Origin: an uncultured Spartobacteria bacterium
GTDB taxonomy: Bacteria > Verrucomicrobiota > Verrucomicrobiia > Chthoniobacterales > Terrimicrobiaceae
DNA length: 64,000 bases
NCBI GenBank assembly: GCA_937919825.1
Contig: CALFPA010000068.1
Location: 1-64,000, forward strand
Direction: 5' to 3'
Part shown: positions 44,921 to 53,760 of the stretch, one piece after another
How the letters are laid out: every line of letters begins with the position of its first letter
Position numbering within the stretch: the stretch's first letter is position 1
Position numbers and translations under genes: made by a program
Notes under the pieces: model-generated
What the model was told of the DNA's origin: nothing
Seen by the model: the letters and a program-made list of their open reading frames with translations, nothing else
Database searches by the model: none

Positions 44921-45946
44921 TTACTTGATCTCTTGAACTTTACCGTTTGAGCGTGCTGCAGCCTTTTTCAATTCCTTTAAATCTTCTTCCTTCGGCTCGA
45001 AAGCGATGAAGTTGATCCGTGCCGCCTTGCCGCTCTCATCCTTAATGGACTCAATCGATTTTTTGACCTCATCCCACGGGATCCCGCTCTCATACTGCTC
45101 GGATTGGAAGCTGCCATCGGAGACGATAAAAACAACATCGGGCTTGAGTTCCTTGGCAAAGGCGAGAACGCCCAGTAATCCGCTGCGGACCTTGTCTTTG
45201 GCAGATTTGGTGGGGACTTTTCCAAAATACTCGCCGATCCAGAGGTTGGCCGCTTGGCGGTTCGGGTTGCTGGTCGGGACAAGTTCGTTTCCGAAGGTCA
45301 TGAAAAGTCTGGAAAACTGAATGATCCCAAAGCGCGAAGTGATGGGGAGTTTTTGTAGCAGAGTTTGAATTTCCTGACTGATCTTGCTGAAGGGGATTCC
45401 GGCTTTGTCCGCCTTGTTTTCTACTGACGAAGATACATCGAAAGCTAGAAGTATCCGCTGACCGGTTGAATCGACTCCAAGGAAGCTCAGGCCTTTTCCT
45501 CCAAACCCGCCGCTGCCGCCTGCGGACGCTCCGGAGGCGATTCCAAGAGCCTCGGAGTTCGAGATCGAGGCCATCTGATCAGAGAGGAGTTGGGAAGGGT
45601 CAAGGGGGAGCATTTGGTCGAGCGGCATGTCAGGCACATCGGGGAGGGAGAAAGCGGTCGGGCGCGTGCTTTGCATCTTGTCACTCAGTGTGGGCTTGGG
45701 GGCGATGGCGTCGAAGGCGGCCATGTTCATCTTGTGTTCGCGTTTTTTTGCGGGCAGGCGGACATCTTTTTTCACCACGAAATTCGCGGGCGGCGGGAAG
45801 ATGTATTTGGCGACGATAAAAATGCCGGCGATGACGCCCGCTCCGACATGAAGCAGCACGACGCCGATGAGAATGGAAATGACCATCCGGAGGCGGCGTT
45901 TCTTCGCTCCGGGATCTTCGCTGAGGATGGATTCAAAGCCGGCCAT
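44921..45946 (-). CDS. Membrane-anchored VWA protein at the TonB position of an ExbBD operon
   Basis: This encodes 341 residues. A short basic N-terminus (GAKKRRLRM) and one membrane helix (VISILIGVVLLHVGAGVIAG) give TonB-like topology. A Pro/Lys periplasmic stretch follows, then a Gly-rich linker (SGASAGGSGGFGGKG) and a VWA domain with MIDAS motif AFDVSSSVE and VFIVSDGSF. It lies 4 bases after the second ExbD gene. It may be the force-receiving partner of the ExbB/ExbD motor instead of TonB or TolA. No TonB C-terminal domain is present. Confidence 0.85.
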   Translation of the reverse strand: MAGFESILSEDPGAKKRRLRMVISILIGVVLLHVGAGVIAGIFIVAKYIFPPPANFVVKKDVRLPAKKREHKMNMAAFDAIAPKPTLSDKMQSTRPTAFSLPDVPDMPLDQMLPLDPSQLLSDQMASISNSEALGIASGASAGGSGGFGGKGLSFLGVDSTGQRILLAFDVSSSVENKADKAGIPFSKISQEIQTLLQKLPITSRFGIIQFSRLFMTFGNELVPTSNPNRQAANLWIGEYFGKVPTKSAKDKVRSGLLGVLAFAKELKPDVVFIVSDGSFQSEQYESGIPWDEVKKSIESIKDESGKAARINFIAFEPKEEDLKELKKAAARSNGKVQEIK

Positions 45947-45950
45947 GTCT

Positions 45951-46397
45951 TTATTCCTCCTCCTGGGACGAGTCGGCGAAGGTGACTCCGGTGATTTTGG
46001 CGACGGCGCAGGCGTTCAGCACCGCGACGATGCGTTGGTGGTTGGCTTGGTCGTCGGGATCGATCGTGACGAGGGCTTCGCTTTTGTTGGCGTCGGCGGA
46101 TTCTTTGAAACGCTTGAGTGTGGCCGTGAGTTGGTTAAAGACTTGGTTCTGAGGGGACTCGAGCGGTTGGTCATTCAGAATCACGGTGCCATCGGCTTGG
46201 ATTTTGATGCGTTGTTCGTCTGGAATCTCCACGACCTCCTCCTGGGCGACCGTGCCGGGCAGACCGATATTCACATCACTCTCTTGTTTGACCGGCTTCG
46301 CCGAGACCATGAAAAAAACGAGCAGGAGAAAAACCATGTCGATCATGGGGCCCATCTGCATCTCAACGGTCTGGGTGTCTTTTCGGCGGAGCTGCAT
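45951..46397 (-). CDS. ExbD/TolR-family protein (second copy)
   Basis: This encodes 148 residues. One N-terminal helix carries the proton-path Asp in MIDMVFLLLVFFMVSA. The periplasmic domain has the ExbD fold with ALVTIDPDDQANHQRIVAVLNAC. It forms a proton-driven motor with ExbB. It lies 3 bases after the first ExbD gene, so the operon encodes two different ExbD subunits, as is common in PVC bacteria. Confidence 0.92.
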   Translation of the reverse strand: MQLRRKDTQTVEMQMGPMIDMVFLLLVFFMVSAKPVKQESDVNIGLPGTVAQEEVVEIPDEQRIKIQADGTVILNDQPLESPQNQVFNQLTATLKRFKESADANKSEALVTIDPDDQANHQRIVAVLNACAVAKITGVTFADSSQEEE

Positions 46398-46400
46398 GAA

Positions 46401-46808
46401 TCAATCCTGGTAGGTGCCGAAGATGACATTCACGGCACCGGCTTCGGCGGCGATGCGCATGATTTCCTTGATCTGCTTGCCGGGGGTGTTTTTGTCGGCG
46501 CGGATATAGAGTCGGAGGGGAGGGGTGACTTTGAAGCGCTCCTTGAGGTGGGCGGTGAGTTCTTTTTTCGTCGCGGGGGTCTGGCCGATATAATACGCCC
46601 CGGTGCCATCGATGGAGATGATGTCGCGGTTCGAGAGGTCACTGGGAATCGTGGCGTTCGCGGCGGTGGGCAGCTTGATGTCCACCTTCACTTGCTCCTT
46701 CGAAATCTTAGTGGTCACCATGAAAAAAATCAGGAGCAGAAAAGTCATGTCGATCATCGGGGCGAGTTGAAACCCGATTTCGTCTTCCTGTTTTTTGGCG
46801 ATTTTCAT
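46401..46808 (-). CDS. ExbD/TolR-family protein (first copy)
   Basis: This encodes 135 residues. The membrane helix LAPMIDMTFLLLIFFMV holds the conserved Asp. The periplasmic part ends LYIRADKNTPGKQIKEIM, the usual ExbD strand-helix. It is the partner of the ExbB encoded 33 bases upstream. Its periplasmic domain differs clearly from the second copy, so the two are paralogues and not a recent duplication. Confidence 0.92.
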   Translation of the reverse strand: MKIAKKQEDEIGFQLAPMIDMTFLLLIFFMVTTKISKEQVKVDIKLPTAANATIPSDLSNRDIISIDGTGAYYIGQTPATKKELTAHLKERFKVTPPLRLYIRADKNTPGKQIKEIMRIAAEAGAVNVIFGTYQD

Positions 46809-46841
46809 TGGTTCGAATGATTGACCATGAAAGATGGGGAC

Positions 46842-47630
46842 TTATTCGGCGGGTCGCTCGTATTCGGCGGCGGAACCCTCGAGTTTGATTTCGCCCGAGA
46901 GGAGATCGAGCATGAAGGTCGCGCGCTTCTGGATGTTCGCCACCTGCACATGCAGGTGGTTGCGGAAATAGAAATAGAGGAACATGGCAGGGATGCCCAC
47001 GAGCAGGCCGGCGGCGGTGGTGGTCATCGCTTCGCCGATACCTCCGGCGAGATCCGAGGGCTCGGATTTTCCGGCTGCGAGTTGGTCGAAGCTTGCAATC
47101 ATGCCGGTGACCGTGCCGAGCAGGCCGAGCATTGGCCCGATCGTGGCGAAGACATTGAGGTAGTTCACCCAGATGTTTATTTTCGTCTCCTCGTTGGCGA
47201 GGGTTTCGCCGGCGGCTTGCTCCATCGAGGCCTTGTTGGCGAGGTCGCGCTCGAAATTCACCTTCAGCATCGCGGCCGCGATCGTGTTCGCGAAAACATT
47301 CGGTTGGCTGTGGCAGAGCGAGTAGGCGGAGGAGGCGTCGCGCGCCTGCATGAATTGCCCGACGGCTTCGACCTGTGCCTTGGGCATCATTTTGTTGCCG
47401 TTGATCTGAAGGAAACAATAAATGCCAACGGCGGCGGTGCCGATGGAGCACAGGAGCAGTGGCCACATGAGCGCGCCCCCGGAGTTGAAGGTATCGAGGA
47501 GTGTTTTGTCCTTTGGCGCGGGTGCGGCGGGACTGGCTGCGGGAGTGGCGTCCTGGGCCGACAACGGCGGGATGGACACGATAGCGATAGCCGCCAGACA
47601 GGCAGTGGCGAGTAGGTGTTTGGTTGTCAT
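46842..47630 (-). CDS. ExbB/TolQ/MotA-family protein with signal peptide
   Basis: This encodes 262 residues. An N-terminal signal peptide (to about IPPLSAQD) and a Pro/Ala linker precede the first core helix, as in long ExbB variants. Three core helices follow; the signature is NVFATIGPMLGLLGTVTGMI near residue 160. It forms the proton channel with the two ExbD proteins. The start overlaps the upstream stop by 4 bases. Confidence 0.92.
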   Translation of the reverse strand: MTTKHLLATACLAAIAIVSIPPLSAQDATPAASPAAPAPKDKTLLDTFNSGGALMWPLLLCSIGTAAVGIYCFLQINGNKMMPKAQVEAVGQFMQARDASSAYSLCHSQPNVFANTIAAAMLKVNFERDLANKASMEQAAGETLANEETKINIWVNYLNVFATIGPMLGLLGTVTGMIASFDQLAAGKSEPSDLAGGIGEAMTTTAAGLLVGIPAMFLYFYFRNHLHVQVANIQKRATFMLDLLSGEIKLEGSAAEYERPAE

Positions 47631-48667
47631 GTTTTTTTCTTTTTCTTCGTTTCAGGTTTTGTGGATTCGGGCTCGGGTGATGGTTCCGGAGTGGGAGCCG
47701 GGGATTCTTTCATGCCTTCTTCGAGTTCCTTGCGGGCCTCGGCTTCAAAGTCGCTGGCGAGTTCCTCGGGCTTGAGGGAGGCTAGGAATTCCTGGGAGAG
47801 CTTGGCCTCGGTGGTGTCGGGGTAAAGGACGGTGATGTCGCGCGAGGTTTCGATGGCGAGCGGGAGTTGTTTCGATACGCGGTAAACGCTGACTGCGCCC
47901 CAGAGTCCACGGGCGGACCGGGTGTCATCGGAGCCGTGGAAGAGGCTGGGGTAGAGATAGAGTTCGAGCACGCGGTTGTAGAGGTCATGCCGGGTATCGA
48001 TGACATGAGGGTCCTGCTCCCAGCGGGGATTTTCCTCCAGGAAGGCTTTGAGATCCTTTTCGGCGGCTTGGGCCATGATGTAATTTGCCTCGATGAGGAT
48101 TTCGGGGTCCTCGGATTCGGCGGCAAGGAGTTTGGCTTGGTCGATCGCCTCGGCAGCGCGGCCCGTGGCCACCATGGCGCGGAGGCGGCCTTGCTTGGCG
48201 CGGGCCTTGTCGGCATCACTCCAGGACTTTTGCTCGATCTGGGTGAAAAGCTCGAGCGCGCTGGCCGCTTTGGCTCGGTCTTTGGTGAGAAGCAAAAGCT
48301 CACCGAGTTTGCATCCGATGGCGCCGGCTTGGGAACGAGGGAAGTCGATCCAAGGTTCCAGGCGTTTCCAGTCCGCCTCGACCTCGGCAATTCGATCCGG
48401 CGTGGCCGAACGGAGCCGTTCCTCGCGGTTGGGGTCGGCTTTGAACTCGATCGCATCAATGTCGGCGCGAGGAATGCCAACCGTCGCCATGGCAGTGCCA
48501 GCACCCGGCAAGGCGGGCCCTCCGAGCGAAACGCGCAGACGAACCGTGGTGGCATCGGCGGAAATGATTTCTCCCGCACGGCGGTCTCCATTTTTGAGCA
48601 AAAGGACATCCTGCGCCGTGGCGGCCAAGGCGGTGGCAAACAGGAATGTGATCGCGGCTTTAATCAT
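47627..48667 (-). CDS. Exported hypothetical protein of the ExbBD operon
   Basis: This encodes 346 residues with a signal peptide ending near ATAQD. The mature N-terminus DVLLLKNGDRRAGEIISAD is a small beta motif common in PVC periplasmic proteins. A helical, TPR-like middle follows. The C-terminus is Pro/Glu-rich and ends in a run of Lys (KPETKKKKKT). The family is not recognised. It is coupled to both neighbours by 4-base overlaps, suggesting a periplasmic partner of the TPR protein and the ExbBD motor. Confidence 0.75.
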   Translation of the reverse strand: MIKAAITFLFATALAATAQDVLLLKNGDRRAGEIISADATTVRLRVSLGGPALPGAGTAMATVGIPRADIDAIEFKADPNREERLRSATPDRIAEVEADWKRLEPWIDFPRSQAGAIGCKLGELLLLTKDRAKAASALELFTQIEQKSWSDADKARAKQGRLRAMVATGRAAEAIDQAKLLAAESEDPEILIEANYIMAQAAEKDLKAFLEENPRWEQDPHVIDTRHDLYNRVLELYLYPSLFHGSDDTRSARGLWGAVSVYRVSKQLPLAIETSRDITVLYPDTTEAKLSQEFLASLKPEELASDFEAEARKELEEGMKESPAPTPEPSPEPESTKPETKKKKKT

Positions 48668-51573
48668 CCTTTGGCTGGTTTGGGTTGGGTTGCCGCATCA
48701 GCGGGAGCAGGGGCAGGGAGCGGGCCGCCGAGGGCTTGGAGGCGTTCCTTCGCAAGCGGAAACTCTGGGGTTTCCTCAAGTTCGGTTTTCTCCAGCATTT
48801 CCTGCAAGGTGCGGCGGGCCTTGTCGGTCTCCTTGAGTTTTTCGAGCGCTGCGGCGGCTTGGAAATAGGACTTCGCGACCCAGGGCTTCCAGCGTCCATA
48901 CATGTTGTAAACTTGGATGAAATAGGGGACCGCTTTCGCCGGGTTGTTTTCGGAAAGGTAAAGCTCGCCCATGGTGTAGAGGGCCTCGGCTTTGAGATCG
49001 CTGCGGACCGTGTCGGTGGCGAGCAGCGAGTCGAGTGTTGCTCGGGCTTGGGATTTTTCTCCACGCTTGGAGAGGAGTTTGGCTTTCGAAAGCATCGTCG
49101 GGCCGAAGATCGCCGAGCCGAGGTTTTCCTTTTCGAAGCGCGTGTAGAGCGCAAGAGCCTCCTTTTCATTGCCGGCGCGGAGTTCCAGATCGCCCATTGA
49201 AGCTAGGATTCGATCTTTTTGGAGGGCGCGGGGGTTCCAGCGAAGGGTGTCGCGCAGCATTTTCTTGCCGTCGGCATCGCGCCCCGAATCGATCACGGCA
49301 TTGGCGAAATCCACGAGCAGGGCCGGGTTGTCCTCGCGAACATCGGCCTTGGCCGCAGCTTGTGTGAGAAGGTTTCGGGATTGCTCGGGATCGCTCTTGC
49401 GGAGTGCTTGGGCTTGGGCCCAAAGGAGGCGGACTTGCATCGGGCGGCTCCCACTTTTTTCCGCCTCGGTAGTTTGGTCGCGCAGCCACGCGAGGTATTG
49501 GGCGGACTCGTCCGGGCCGCGATAAAGGCGAGCGAGAGCGGGGAAAAGATCGTCGGCCGAACGGATCGAAGGATCATTGCCGATATCGAGAATGGCCTTC
49601 CGGTAAAGCTCGCGGGCGGTCTCGGGTTTTTCCTGCTGGCGCCAATACCAACCGAGGTTTCCAATGGCCTCGCCGACACGAGTCGAGCGGGGGTGTTGAT
49701 CCACGAAGCCCTGCATGAGGTCGCGGTATTGGTCGTATTCTTCCAGGAGCTTTAGTCCCTCGGCGGAGCGGAAGACGCCCTCCTCATAGGTCTTCACTTC
49801 TTCGGGTGGGATTTTTTTAAACTCCGCGATGCCGTCTTCCATGAAGCCTTCATTCATGAGCGCATTGCCCATGAGGATTCGGGCCTCGCTGGCTTCGGCC
49901 TCGCCGGGATAAGCCTCCAGGTAGGCATGAAGTTCGTCGATGGCGGTCGGGTATTTCTCCATTTGTTGGAGGCAATAGGCCTTCCGAAAAGCAGCCTGGC
50001 CGCGATGAGCGCCCTTGGGATGTTTTTCGAGATACTCGGTCATGAGCGCCCGGCAGGGTTCGTATTGTTTGTCGAACGAGTAGCTCATCCCGAGCCAGTA
50101 GGCCGCGGCGTCGGCGCGGGCGTGGTCGGGGTGGCGCTGGATGAAATCGCGGAAGGCCTGCACGGCCTCCATGTTTTTTTCGGCCTGTAGAAGAGAGAAG
50201 GCATGCAGGAATCTGGCCTCGGCAGCCCGGTCGCTGGTGGGGAAATCCTGGGCGAGTTGGAGGTAGGCGGCAGCGGCTTCTTCATCTCGCAAGAGGGCTT
50301 GGAGCGCCTCGACCTCCATGAAGCGGGCCTCGGCGACATGCTTGGATTGGGGGAACATCTGCACGAACTTTTGCGCGGAGGTGATGGATTGGGGCCAATC
50401 CTCGAGCGCGCTCCAGCAGCGGATGATATTGAGCGCGGCCTGTTCGGTAACTTGGCCAGGAGGCAGGTCGGCGATCATCTCGTCCATGATGAGGGCCGCC
50501 TCGCGGTAGCGCTTCATTTGAAGGTAGGAAATGGCGAGGCGAAACCGCATGGAGACATCGAAATCCTGAGTCTTGCGAAAGTTCTCGAGTTCGCGGCCGA
50601 CTTCTCCAACGAGCCTTGCGTAGAGGATTTTTGCGTAGGGGTCGCCAGTGGTCGCCTCCGCCGCCTTGAGCTTACTCTTGAGGTCTGTGAGCCGGCTTTC
50701 CTGATGTTTGATCAAGCGGTCAAAAGTCCACACGCGTTGGAGGCATTGGATCGTTTTGCGGAACTCGCCGCGTTCGAGCCAGTGGTTGCCAAGACGGAGT
50801 GTGAGAGTCTGGAATGAGATGAGCTGCGCGATGTCGCCCATGTTCGGGTATTCCTCGTTGACGACTTTCAAGGCGCCGTCGAAATCGCCGAGTTGCTCGA
50901 GCGCGTAGAGTTGGAAAATCACGGCCCGCCCGCGGGCGTCAGGGCTGAGTGTCGGCTTAAGCTTCGCATAGAAATCCGCAGCTTCTTGGTATTTTCCTTC
51001 GAGGATATACGAGGTGCCGATCGAAGTGCGGGCCTCGCTGAGTCGGCCAGCGGCGGGGTTTAAGCGGACGAAATTGCGGTTTTTTTCGGAGCCCGGTGGA
51101 AAGAAGGAAATGAACTTCTCCATCGCCTCGCGCGCGGCGGGATAATTTTTTTCCTGAAGCTCGCAGAGGCCCATCCAGAAAGTGAGATCATGGCGCTGGG
51201 CGTCGGTGAGTTTGGTTTGTGGATTGGGCGGCTGTTTTTCGAGGGCAGCTTTGATCGCCTCCAGCGCGGCGGTGAAATTCGACACCTGCACCTGGCAAAT
51301 CGCGATCGGATAAAGCGCGTTGAAACTCGCCACATCGGCCTCGGGGGCGGTTCCATAGTCGATCTGGAATTGCGAGTAGGCGTCGAGCGCAGCCTTGTAG
51401 TTCTTTTCGTCGAAGAATTTTTTCGCCTGCGCAAAAAGTTCATCGGCTGTCCCGCCGGCCTGAGCGACCGGAGCGGGTGGGGGTTCCTCTTTTTTCTCTT
51501 TGGCGAGAAGTGGGTCCACCACCATCAGGATGGCGCTGCCGACTGCCAGAATTTGGAGACTCCGGTTCAACAT
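48664..51573 (-). CDS. Large exported TPR protein
   Basis: This encodes 969 residues with a signal peptide ending near DPLLAKE. The rest is almost entirely helical TPR-like repeats, for example ADELFAQAKKFFDEKNYKAA at the start and EARFLHAFSLLQAEKNMEAV in the middle. It resembles a very long YbgF/CpoB-type periplasmic repeat protein. It is the first gene of the operon with ExbB, two ExbD and the VWA protein. Its operon position suggests it links the motor to an envelope substrate. Confidence 0.85.
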   Translation of the reverse strand: MLNRSLQILAVGSAILMVVDPLLAKEKKEEPPPAPVAQAGGTADELFAQAKKFFDEKNYKAALDAYSQFQIDYGTAPEADVASFNALYPIAICQVQVSNFTAALEAIKAALEKQPPNPQTKLTDAQRHDLTFWMGLCELQEKNYPAAREAMEKFISFFPPGSEKNRNFVRLNPAAGRLSEARTSIGTSYILEGKYQEAADFYAKLKPTLSPDARGRAVIFQLYALEQLGDFDGALKVVNEEYPNMGDIAQLISFQTLTLRLGNHWLERGEFRKTIQCLQRVWTFDRLIKHQESRLTDLKSKLKAAEATTGDPYAKILYARLVGEVGRELENFRKTQDFDVSMRFRLAISYLQMKRYREAALIMDEMIADLPPGQVTEQAALNIIRCWSALEDWPQSITSAQKFVQMFPQSKHVAEARFMEVEALQALLRDEEAAAAYLQLAQDFPTSDRAAEARFLHAFSLLQAEKNMEAVQAFRDFIQRHPDHARADAAAYWLGMSYSFDKQYEPCRALMTEYLEKHPKGAHRGQAAFRKAYCLQQMEKYPTAIDELHAYLEAYPGEAEASEARILMGNALMNEGFMEDGIAEFKKIPPEEVKTYEEGVFRSAEGLKLLEEYDQYRDLMQGFVDQHPRSTRVGEAIGNLGWYWRQQEKPETARELYRKAILDIGNDPSIRSADDLFPALARLYRGPDESAQYLAWLRDQTTEAEKSGSRPMQVRLLWAQAQALRKSDPEQSRNLLTQAAAKADVREDNPALLVDFANAVIDSGRDADGKKMLRDTLRWNPRALQKDRILASMGDLELRAGNEKEALALYTRFEKENLGSAIFGPTMLSKAKLLSKRGEKSQARATLDSLLATDTVRSDLKAEALYTMGELYLSENNPAKAVPYFIQVYNMYGRWKPWVAKSYFQAAAALEKLKETDKARRTLQEMLEKTELEETPEFPLAKERLQALGGPLPAPAPADAATQPKPAKG

Positions 51574-51723
51574 GTGTCGCTAGGGGGAAGGGCGTGGTGG
51601 GTTTTTGCACCAAACTGCTTCCCGAGTGAAAGACTAAAGATGGTGAAGAGTTTGTAACATAGCCGAAACAAGATTGCGCAGGGGTTGCGTTCGAGACGAC
51701 GGTGGCGTATTCACATCCCTCCA

Positions 51724-51960
51724 ATGTCCAAAGACGGTTATATTAAAAGTGAAGGGATCGTGGTGGATGTGCTTCCCGGCACGCTGTTCCGAGTCAAATT
51801 GCCGAATGACCACCTCATTCTCGCCCACATTTCTGGCAAGATGAGAAAGAATTTCATCCGGATTGTGCCGGGCGACAAAGTGACTCTGGAGATTTCTCCT
51901 TACGACCTCTCGAAGGGTCGGATCACCTTCCGCGAGGCGGGCTCGATGCCTCGCCGCTAA
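51724..51960 (+). CDS. infA: Translation initiation factor IF-1
   Basis: This encodes 78 residues, an S1/OB fold. The family start [19 protein letters not shown], then [21 protein letters not shown] and the end [14 protein letters not shown] are unmistakable. It binds the ribosomal A site during initiation. The ATG at 51724 is preferred over an upstream in-frame start (51685) that encodes an unrelated basic stretch. No Shine-Dalgarno is present. It is divergent from the TPR/ExbBD operon across 150 bases. Confidence 0.96.
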   Translation: MSKDGYIKSEGIVVDVLPGTLFRVKLPNDHLILAHISGKMRKNFIRIVPGDKVTLEISPYDLSKGRITFREAGSMPRR

Positions 51961-51992
51961 GATCAAGAAAAGGCGCGTCGCGTTTTTCCGGA

Positions 51993-53690
51993 ATGATTGC
52001 CGGTATTGATTTGGGCACCACCCACTCGCTGGTGGGGGTGATGGAGAGCGGGTTTCCGATTTTGGTGTCCGACGGGGAGGGGAGGAGACTCACGCCGTCG
52101 GCTGTTTGGTTTGGAGTCGATGGAGAAATGCTCGTCGGTTGGCCTGCGATGGAGAAAAAGGAAGTCGCCCCCTCGCGGGTTGTGACTTCCGTGAAACGAC
52201 TCATCGGTCGTCGTGCTAACGAAAAAATCGAACCTTCCCCCGACTATCCGATTGGGGCGGGACCGGGAGGCTGGGTGAATGTTTTGATCGATGGTCAGGT
52301 TCTTTCTCCCGAGGAAATTTCCTCCCACATCCTCGCCAAGCTCAAAGCCGATTTGGAGCGCTCCTGCGGGCAGGTCGTCGATCGGGCGGTGATCACCGTT
52401 CCTGCTTATTTCAACGATGCGCAGCGAGCGGCAACCAAGCGTGCCGGGGAGTTGGCGGGTTTTGTTGTGGAGCGAATTCTGGCGGAACCCACCGCCGCCG
52501 CGCTGGCCTACGGGCTGCACCGGCTCGGGGAGAAATCCCGCGTGGCGGTTTATGATTTGGGTGGAGGCACCTTTGATATTTCGATTCTCGAATTGAACGC
52601 CGGGGTTTTCGAAGTTCTCGCGACGAATGGCGACACGCGTCTCGGTGGTGATGATTTCGATGCGGCCCTCGCGGCGGCTTGGGGGCTCGGAGTCTCGGAC
52701 GCCCGTCAAATCAAATGCGCCCTGAGCGAGAGGGACGCTCTCGAGTTTTCTGGAAAATCCTACACCCGGGCCGTGTTGGAGTCGGTGTGTGCTCCGCTCC
52801 TCGCACGCACACGTGCGCATTGCCTGCGTTCGCTCGCCGATGCGCGGTTGGAGCCTTCGGATTTGAATGCGGTCGTCCTCGTGGGAGGCGCGACTCGGAT
52901 GCCCATGGTCCGACGATTTGTAGCCGGGATTTTCGGACGGGAACCCGACACCAGCCAGCATCCGGATGAGGCGGTCGCCCTCGGTGCCGTGATTCAGGCG
53001 GGCATTCTCGAAGGGTCGGTTCAAAATCTCACCTTGCTCGATGTCACCCCGCTCTCGCTTGGCATCGAAACTTTTGGCGGGTTGATGAATGTCATCATTC
53101 CGCGAAATACGACCATTCCCTGCAAGGCCGGCGAAATGTTTACCAACGCCGTCGCGAACCAATCCGGGATGAAAATCACAGTCCTTCAAGGCGAGCGTGA
53201 GATGGCCCGCGATAACTGGCCGCTCGGCTCGATGGAGGTGGCATTTCCTCCGGCGCCGAAGGGGCAGGCCCGCTTGGGTGTGCAATTCGAACTCGACGCG
53301 AATGGCATCCTTCATGTGCTCGCTCGCGACACGGCCACAGGGCGTGATACGGTGATCGACATCCAGAGTGCGGTGGAGGTTTCCGACGAGGCGGTGGAGA
53401 AAATGCTCGGCGATTCGCTCGAGCACGCCTTTGAGGACATGGATGAACGGGTCTTCACCGAGGCCCGCCTGAAGGCCGACGAAATGCTCCCCGCCATCGA
53501 TTCCGCCCTGGCTCAACTCGGCGACGGGGTTCCCGAAGATGTCCGGGCCGCGATTTCGGAACTCGTGAGAAAAGCACGCGTGGCAATCGCATCCCGCTCC
53601 ACGGGGGACTTGAAAAAACTCCTCGCAGAACTCGACACGCTCACCGAACCCCTCGCCGCCGCCCTCCTGGAAAAAGCCATGGCGGGTTGA
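51993..53690 (+). CDS. Hsp70-family chaperone (DnaK/HscC-like)
   Basis: This encodes 565 residues, shorter than DnaK (about 640) and close to HscC. Nucleotide-binding signatures are [30 protein letters not shown] and [15 protein letters not shown]. The substrate-binding part begins [16 protein letters not shown] and has a shortened C-terminal lid with no EEVD-like tail. No DnaJ or GrpE gene is adjacent. It is likely a specialised cytoplasmic chaperone and not the main DnaK. It begins 32 bases after infA. Confidence 0.92.
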   Translation: MIAGIDLGTTHSLVGVMESGFPILVSDGEGRRLTPSAVWFGVDGEMLVGWPAMEKKEVAPSRVVTSVKRLIGRRANEKIEPSPDYPIGAGPGGWVNVLIDGQVLSPEEISSHILAKLKADLERSCGQVVDRAVITVPAYFNDAQRAATKRAGELAGFVVERILAEPTAAALAYGLHRLGEKSRVAVYDLGGGTFDISILELNAGVFEVLATNGDTRLGGDDFDAALAAAWGLGVSDARQIKCALSERDALEFSGKSYTRAVLESVCAPLLARTRAHCLRSLADARLEPSDLNAVVLVGGATRMPMVRRFVAGIFGREPDTSQHPDEAVALGAVIQAGILEGSVQNLTLLDVTPLSLGIETFGGLMNVIIPRNTTIPCKAGEMFTNAVANQSGMKITVLQGEREMARDNWPLGSMEVAFPPAPKGQARLGVQFELDANGILHVLARDTATGRDTVIDIQSAVEVSDEAVEKMLGDSLEHAFEDMDERVFTEARLKADEMLPAIDSALAQLGDGVPEDVRAAISELVRKARVAIASRSTGDLKKLLAELDTLTEPLAAALLEKAMAG

Positions 53691-53760
53691 CCCGTTTTTG
53701 AGTCGGGATTCCGGTTGATCTCCCCGTGCCCATCGTTAGCATAGCGCACTGGTTATTTTG

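Noticed and set aside
51685-51713. TTGCGT-17-TATTCA as infA promoter
   Set aside because: Spacing is ideal but the matches are weak and the transcript would start at about the ATG; not enough to call.
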